From NCBI GenBank assembly GCA_015491205.1, contig WFWI01000006.1, positions 1-6,468 of the forward strand: a DNA stretch of 6,468 nucleotides. Direction: 5' to 3'. The position numbers and the translations under genes are program-made. Below the pieces are notes generated by a model. That model ran no database searches. It worked only from the letters and a program-made list of their open reading frames with translations, and was not told the origin of the DNA. Origin of the DNA: Candidatus Microgenomates bacterium. GTDB taxonomy: Bacteria > Patescibacteriota > Microgenomatia > UBA1406 > GWC2-37-13. Positions 5,042-6,468 of this stretch are shown one piece after another; positions within the stretch are counted from its first letter, which is position 1; each line of letters opens with the position of its first letter.

Positions 5042-5623
5042 ATGCCTAAAATAATCCTTGCCAGTTCCTCGGAAAGAAGAAGGGAGATTTTGAAAAGTTT
5101 GGGGCTTGAGTTTGAGGTTGTTGAGCCGGAGGTGGATGAGAGGGTGCCAGAAGGTATTACTTTGGAAAAAGTGCCGGAAGTTTTGGCGTTGAGGAAGGCG
5201 AAAGCTGTTTATGAGAAGCTAAAGCGGCCCAAAAATACAGTTATAATCTCTGCTGACACTTTGGTTTTAAAAGAGGGAGAGCTTATTGGAAAGCCAAAAG
5301 ATAAAACTCATGCCTTTGAAATTTTAAAAAAACTCTCTGGATGCTCTCATATAGTGTTCACCGGCCTTTGTGTTTTGACGAACGATAAAAAACTTGTAAA
5401 AACAATAAAAACCACAGTTTATTTCCGCAAATTAACCGCAAAAGAAATTCTTTCCTATATTGAAAAAGAAAAAAACGTTTTTGACAAAGCGGGAGCTTAT
5501 GGGATACAAGATTTAGGAAAGGTTTTGGTTGAGAGGATTGAGGGTGATTTTTATAATGTAGTCGGCCTGCCAGTTGCAGCTTTGGTTGAGATATTAAAGG
5601 AGGTGGGGGTGGAGGTGTTGTAA
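5042..5623 (+). CDS. maf: Maf-family nucleoside triphosphate pyrophosphatase
   Basis: This 193-residue protein matches the Maf/YhdE family in full. These cytoplasmic enzymes hydrolyse non-canonical or surplus NTPs (dTTP, UTP, m5-UTP, pseudo-UTP and similar) to the monophosphate and pyrophosphate, and are linked to nucleotide-pool cleaning and septum control. Signatures in order are I-L-A-S-S-S-E-R-R-R-E (5-15), the phosphate-binding Ser/Arg loop, and I-I-S-A-D-T-L-V (68-75), with Asp72 the likely catalytic or metal residue. Then come L-I-G-K-P-K-D (81-87), L-S-G-C-S-H-I-V-F-T-G (98-108), D-K-A-G-A-Y-G-I-Q (148-156) and G-D-F-Y-N-V-V-G-L-P (168-177). The E-R-R-R in place of the usual P-R-R is minor. 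The ATG at 5042 puts the protein start at the family position, and an upstream TTG at 5027 would add five residues. It is monocistronic here, and its end converges on the ATPase gene 17 nt away. The subtype is not certain. Confidence 0.93.
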   Translation: MPKIILASSSERRREILKSLGLEFEVVEPEVDERVPEGITLEKVPEVLALRKAKAVYEKLKRPKNTVIISADTLVLKEGELIGKPKDKTHAFEILKKLSGCSHIVFTGLCVLTNDKKLVKTIKTTVYFRKLTAKEILSYIEKEKNVFDKAGAYGIQDLGKVLVERIEGDFYNVVGLPVAALVEILKEVGVEVL

Positions 5624-5633
5624 GTTCTGATTC

Positions 5634-5661
5634 CTGTCAGCTAAAGCAGAGAAGCTGGCAG
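5634..5661. terminator. Hairpin between convergent gene ends
   Basis: CTGTCAGCT (5634-5642) pairs with AGCTGGCAG (5653-5661) over 9 bp with one G-T pair and a 10-nt loop. It begins 11 nt after the Maf stop and covers the stop codon of the minus-strand ATPase. It may act on both transcripts, but no adjacent T-run is present on either strand. It is therefore not a standard intrinsic terminator. Confidence 0.45.
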
Positions 5662-6468
5662 AAACAAGACCTGTGTTTTTCCACGGACGAGGGATTTGCT
5701 TTCAGAAAGGTTTATAACTAAAGCTTTTGAGGGAGAGTAGGCTTTTATAAAGGAGATAAGCGAGCGGGTTATTTTGGGAGTAAGCTTTGCTTCAATTGGG
5801 ATGATTTCATTTTCTTTTTTAAGCACAAAATCCACCTCAGCCTTGGCAGTAGTGCGCCAAAAATTAAGGTTTTCTTTAAATCTCACAAAAATATAGTTTT
5901 CCAAAAGCTCGCCGGTTATTTCAAAACTGTTTAAGGAGTCTTTTAAAAGGTTGAGCATCCCAAAGTCGTAAAAGTAGAATTTTGGGTTTTTTTTAAGCTC
6001 TGTAATAAGATTTTTTCTAAAAGGAGTGATCTTTTTGACAATAAAAGTGTCTTGCAAAAGGGAGAGGAGGGATTTTAGTTCATGAAAAGAGAGGTTGGTT
6101 ATCTGAGAGAGCTCTGAATAATTTACAATTTGCCCAACGGTTCCTGCTAAAGCTTTCAACAAGGCAATTATTATGTGCTTTTCTCTTATACCGTAAAGTT
6201 TTACTACATCCTTTTCAACGTAGGTGGTAAAAAGGTTTTTCAGAAGGACCTTTTTTTTCTCTATGTCTTTTTCCAAAACGATTCGTGGGTAGCCCCCAAA
6301 TCTTAAATATTCAAAAAGGGCGCGGTTTAGCTCTTTTAAAAATAGGGAGTTGGAGGAAGAGCTGTTTTTAAAATCATAGCGTTTTTTTAAATATTCTTTA
6401 TATAAAGCCTCATCTTTTGCTCTTAAAAACTCTTCAAAGTCAAAGGGAAAGAGTTCAAAAAATACTAC
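5641..6468 (-). CDS. AAA-family ATPase with DUF4143 domain, 3' part
   Basis: The frame is open without interruption to the window edge (275 codons), so this is the C-terminal part of a longer gene rather than a short protein starting near 6276. The AAA domain end is recognisable by F-E-L-F-P-F-D-F-E-E-F-L (4-15) and the conserved G-G-Y-P-R-I-V (55-61). The hallmark T-Y-V-E-K-D-V (82-88) introduces the DUF4143 half. A winged-helix-like stretch follows (about 95-150), then K-F-Y-F-Y-D-F-G-M-L-N-L-L (163-175). Finally E-V-D-F-V-L (211-216) with I-P-I-E-A-K (223-228) looks like a PD-(D/E)xK-type nuclease core (Asp213, Glu226, Lys228). Walker A and B would lie beyond the edge. These ATPases are common in CPR bacteria, archaea and anaerobes and have no settled function; roles as selfish or defence elements have been suggested. 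Confidence in the family is high. Confidence 0.87.
   Translation of the reverse strand, partial: VVFFELFPFDFEEFLRAKDEALYKEYLKKRYDFKNSSSSNSLFLKELNRALFEYLRFGGYPRIVLEKDIEKKKVLLKNLFTTYVEKDVVKLYGIREKHIIIALLKALAGTVGQIVNYSELSQITNLSFHELKSLLSLLQDTFIVKKITPFRKNLITELKKNPKFYFYDFGMLNLLKDSLNSFEITGELLENYIFVRFKENLNFWRTTAKAEVDFVLKKENEIIPIEAKLTPKITRSLISFIKAYSPSKALVINLSESKSLVRGKTQVLFLPASLL

Overview
The window is a moderately AT-rich bacterial segment with short intergenic gaps, small toxin-antitoxin remnants and several starts that lack a visible Shine-Dalgarno. The style suggests a reduced or deep-branching bacterium, such as a Patescibacteria/CPR lineage, or an anaerobe rich in VapBC modules. No marker gene fixes the taxonomy, so this is inference only.

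Left part (1-1929, all + strand): an AbrB/SpoVT-type antitoxin is followed, through a 4-nt ATGA overlap, by only about 20 recognisable residues of a VapC-type PIN toxin. That stump runs, through another ATGA overlap, into a GNAT acetyltransferase. After about 270 nt without a convincing gene, which hold a 34-nt near-palindrome and promoter-like boxes, comes a short protein whose middle resembles the toxin-binding tail of a VapB antitoxin. A dTDP-4-dehydrorhamnose 3,5-epimerase (RmlC family) gene follows it.

Middle (about 1920-4951): two divergent genes share a 69-nt AT-rich promoter region. The minus-strand gene encodes a predicted nucleotidyltransferase-fold protein with GS...DxD. The plus-strand gene encodes a 487-residue helical, coiled-coil protein that I cannot assign. 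Both genes point outward, and just beyond each 3' end lies one copy of a 67-nt direct repeat (61 of 67 positions identical by hand alignment). The repeat contains stacked dyads and a symmetric A-stem-T terminator-like element. The left copy is extended by 19-nt GC-richer repeat units. This looks like a discrete, possibly mobile or horizontally acquired two-gene cassette, and it is the best candidate in the window for an undescribed system.

Right part (5030-6468): a Maf-family nucleotide pyrophosphatase gene is preceded by a -10 box only 6 nt from its ATG, which suggests a leaderless mRNA. It converges on the 3' part of a minus-strand AAA/DUF4143-type ATPase gene that runs off the right edge. 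A 9-bp hairpin lies between and over the two gene ends.

The genes do not form one pathway. Defence- or addiction-like genes (AbrB, PIN stump, second antitoxin-like protein, NTase cassette, DUF4143 ATPase) are interleaved with single housekeeping or metabolic genes (GNAT, RmlC, Maf), as in an accessory region shaped by repeated insertion and decay.
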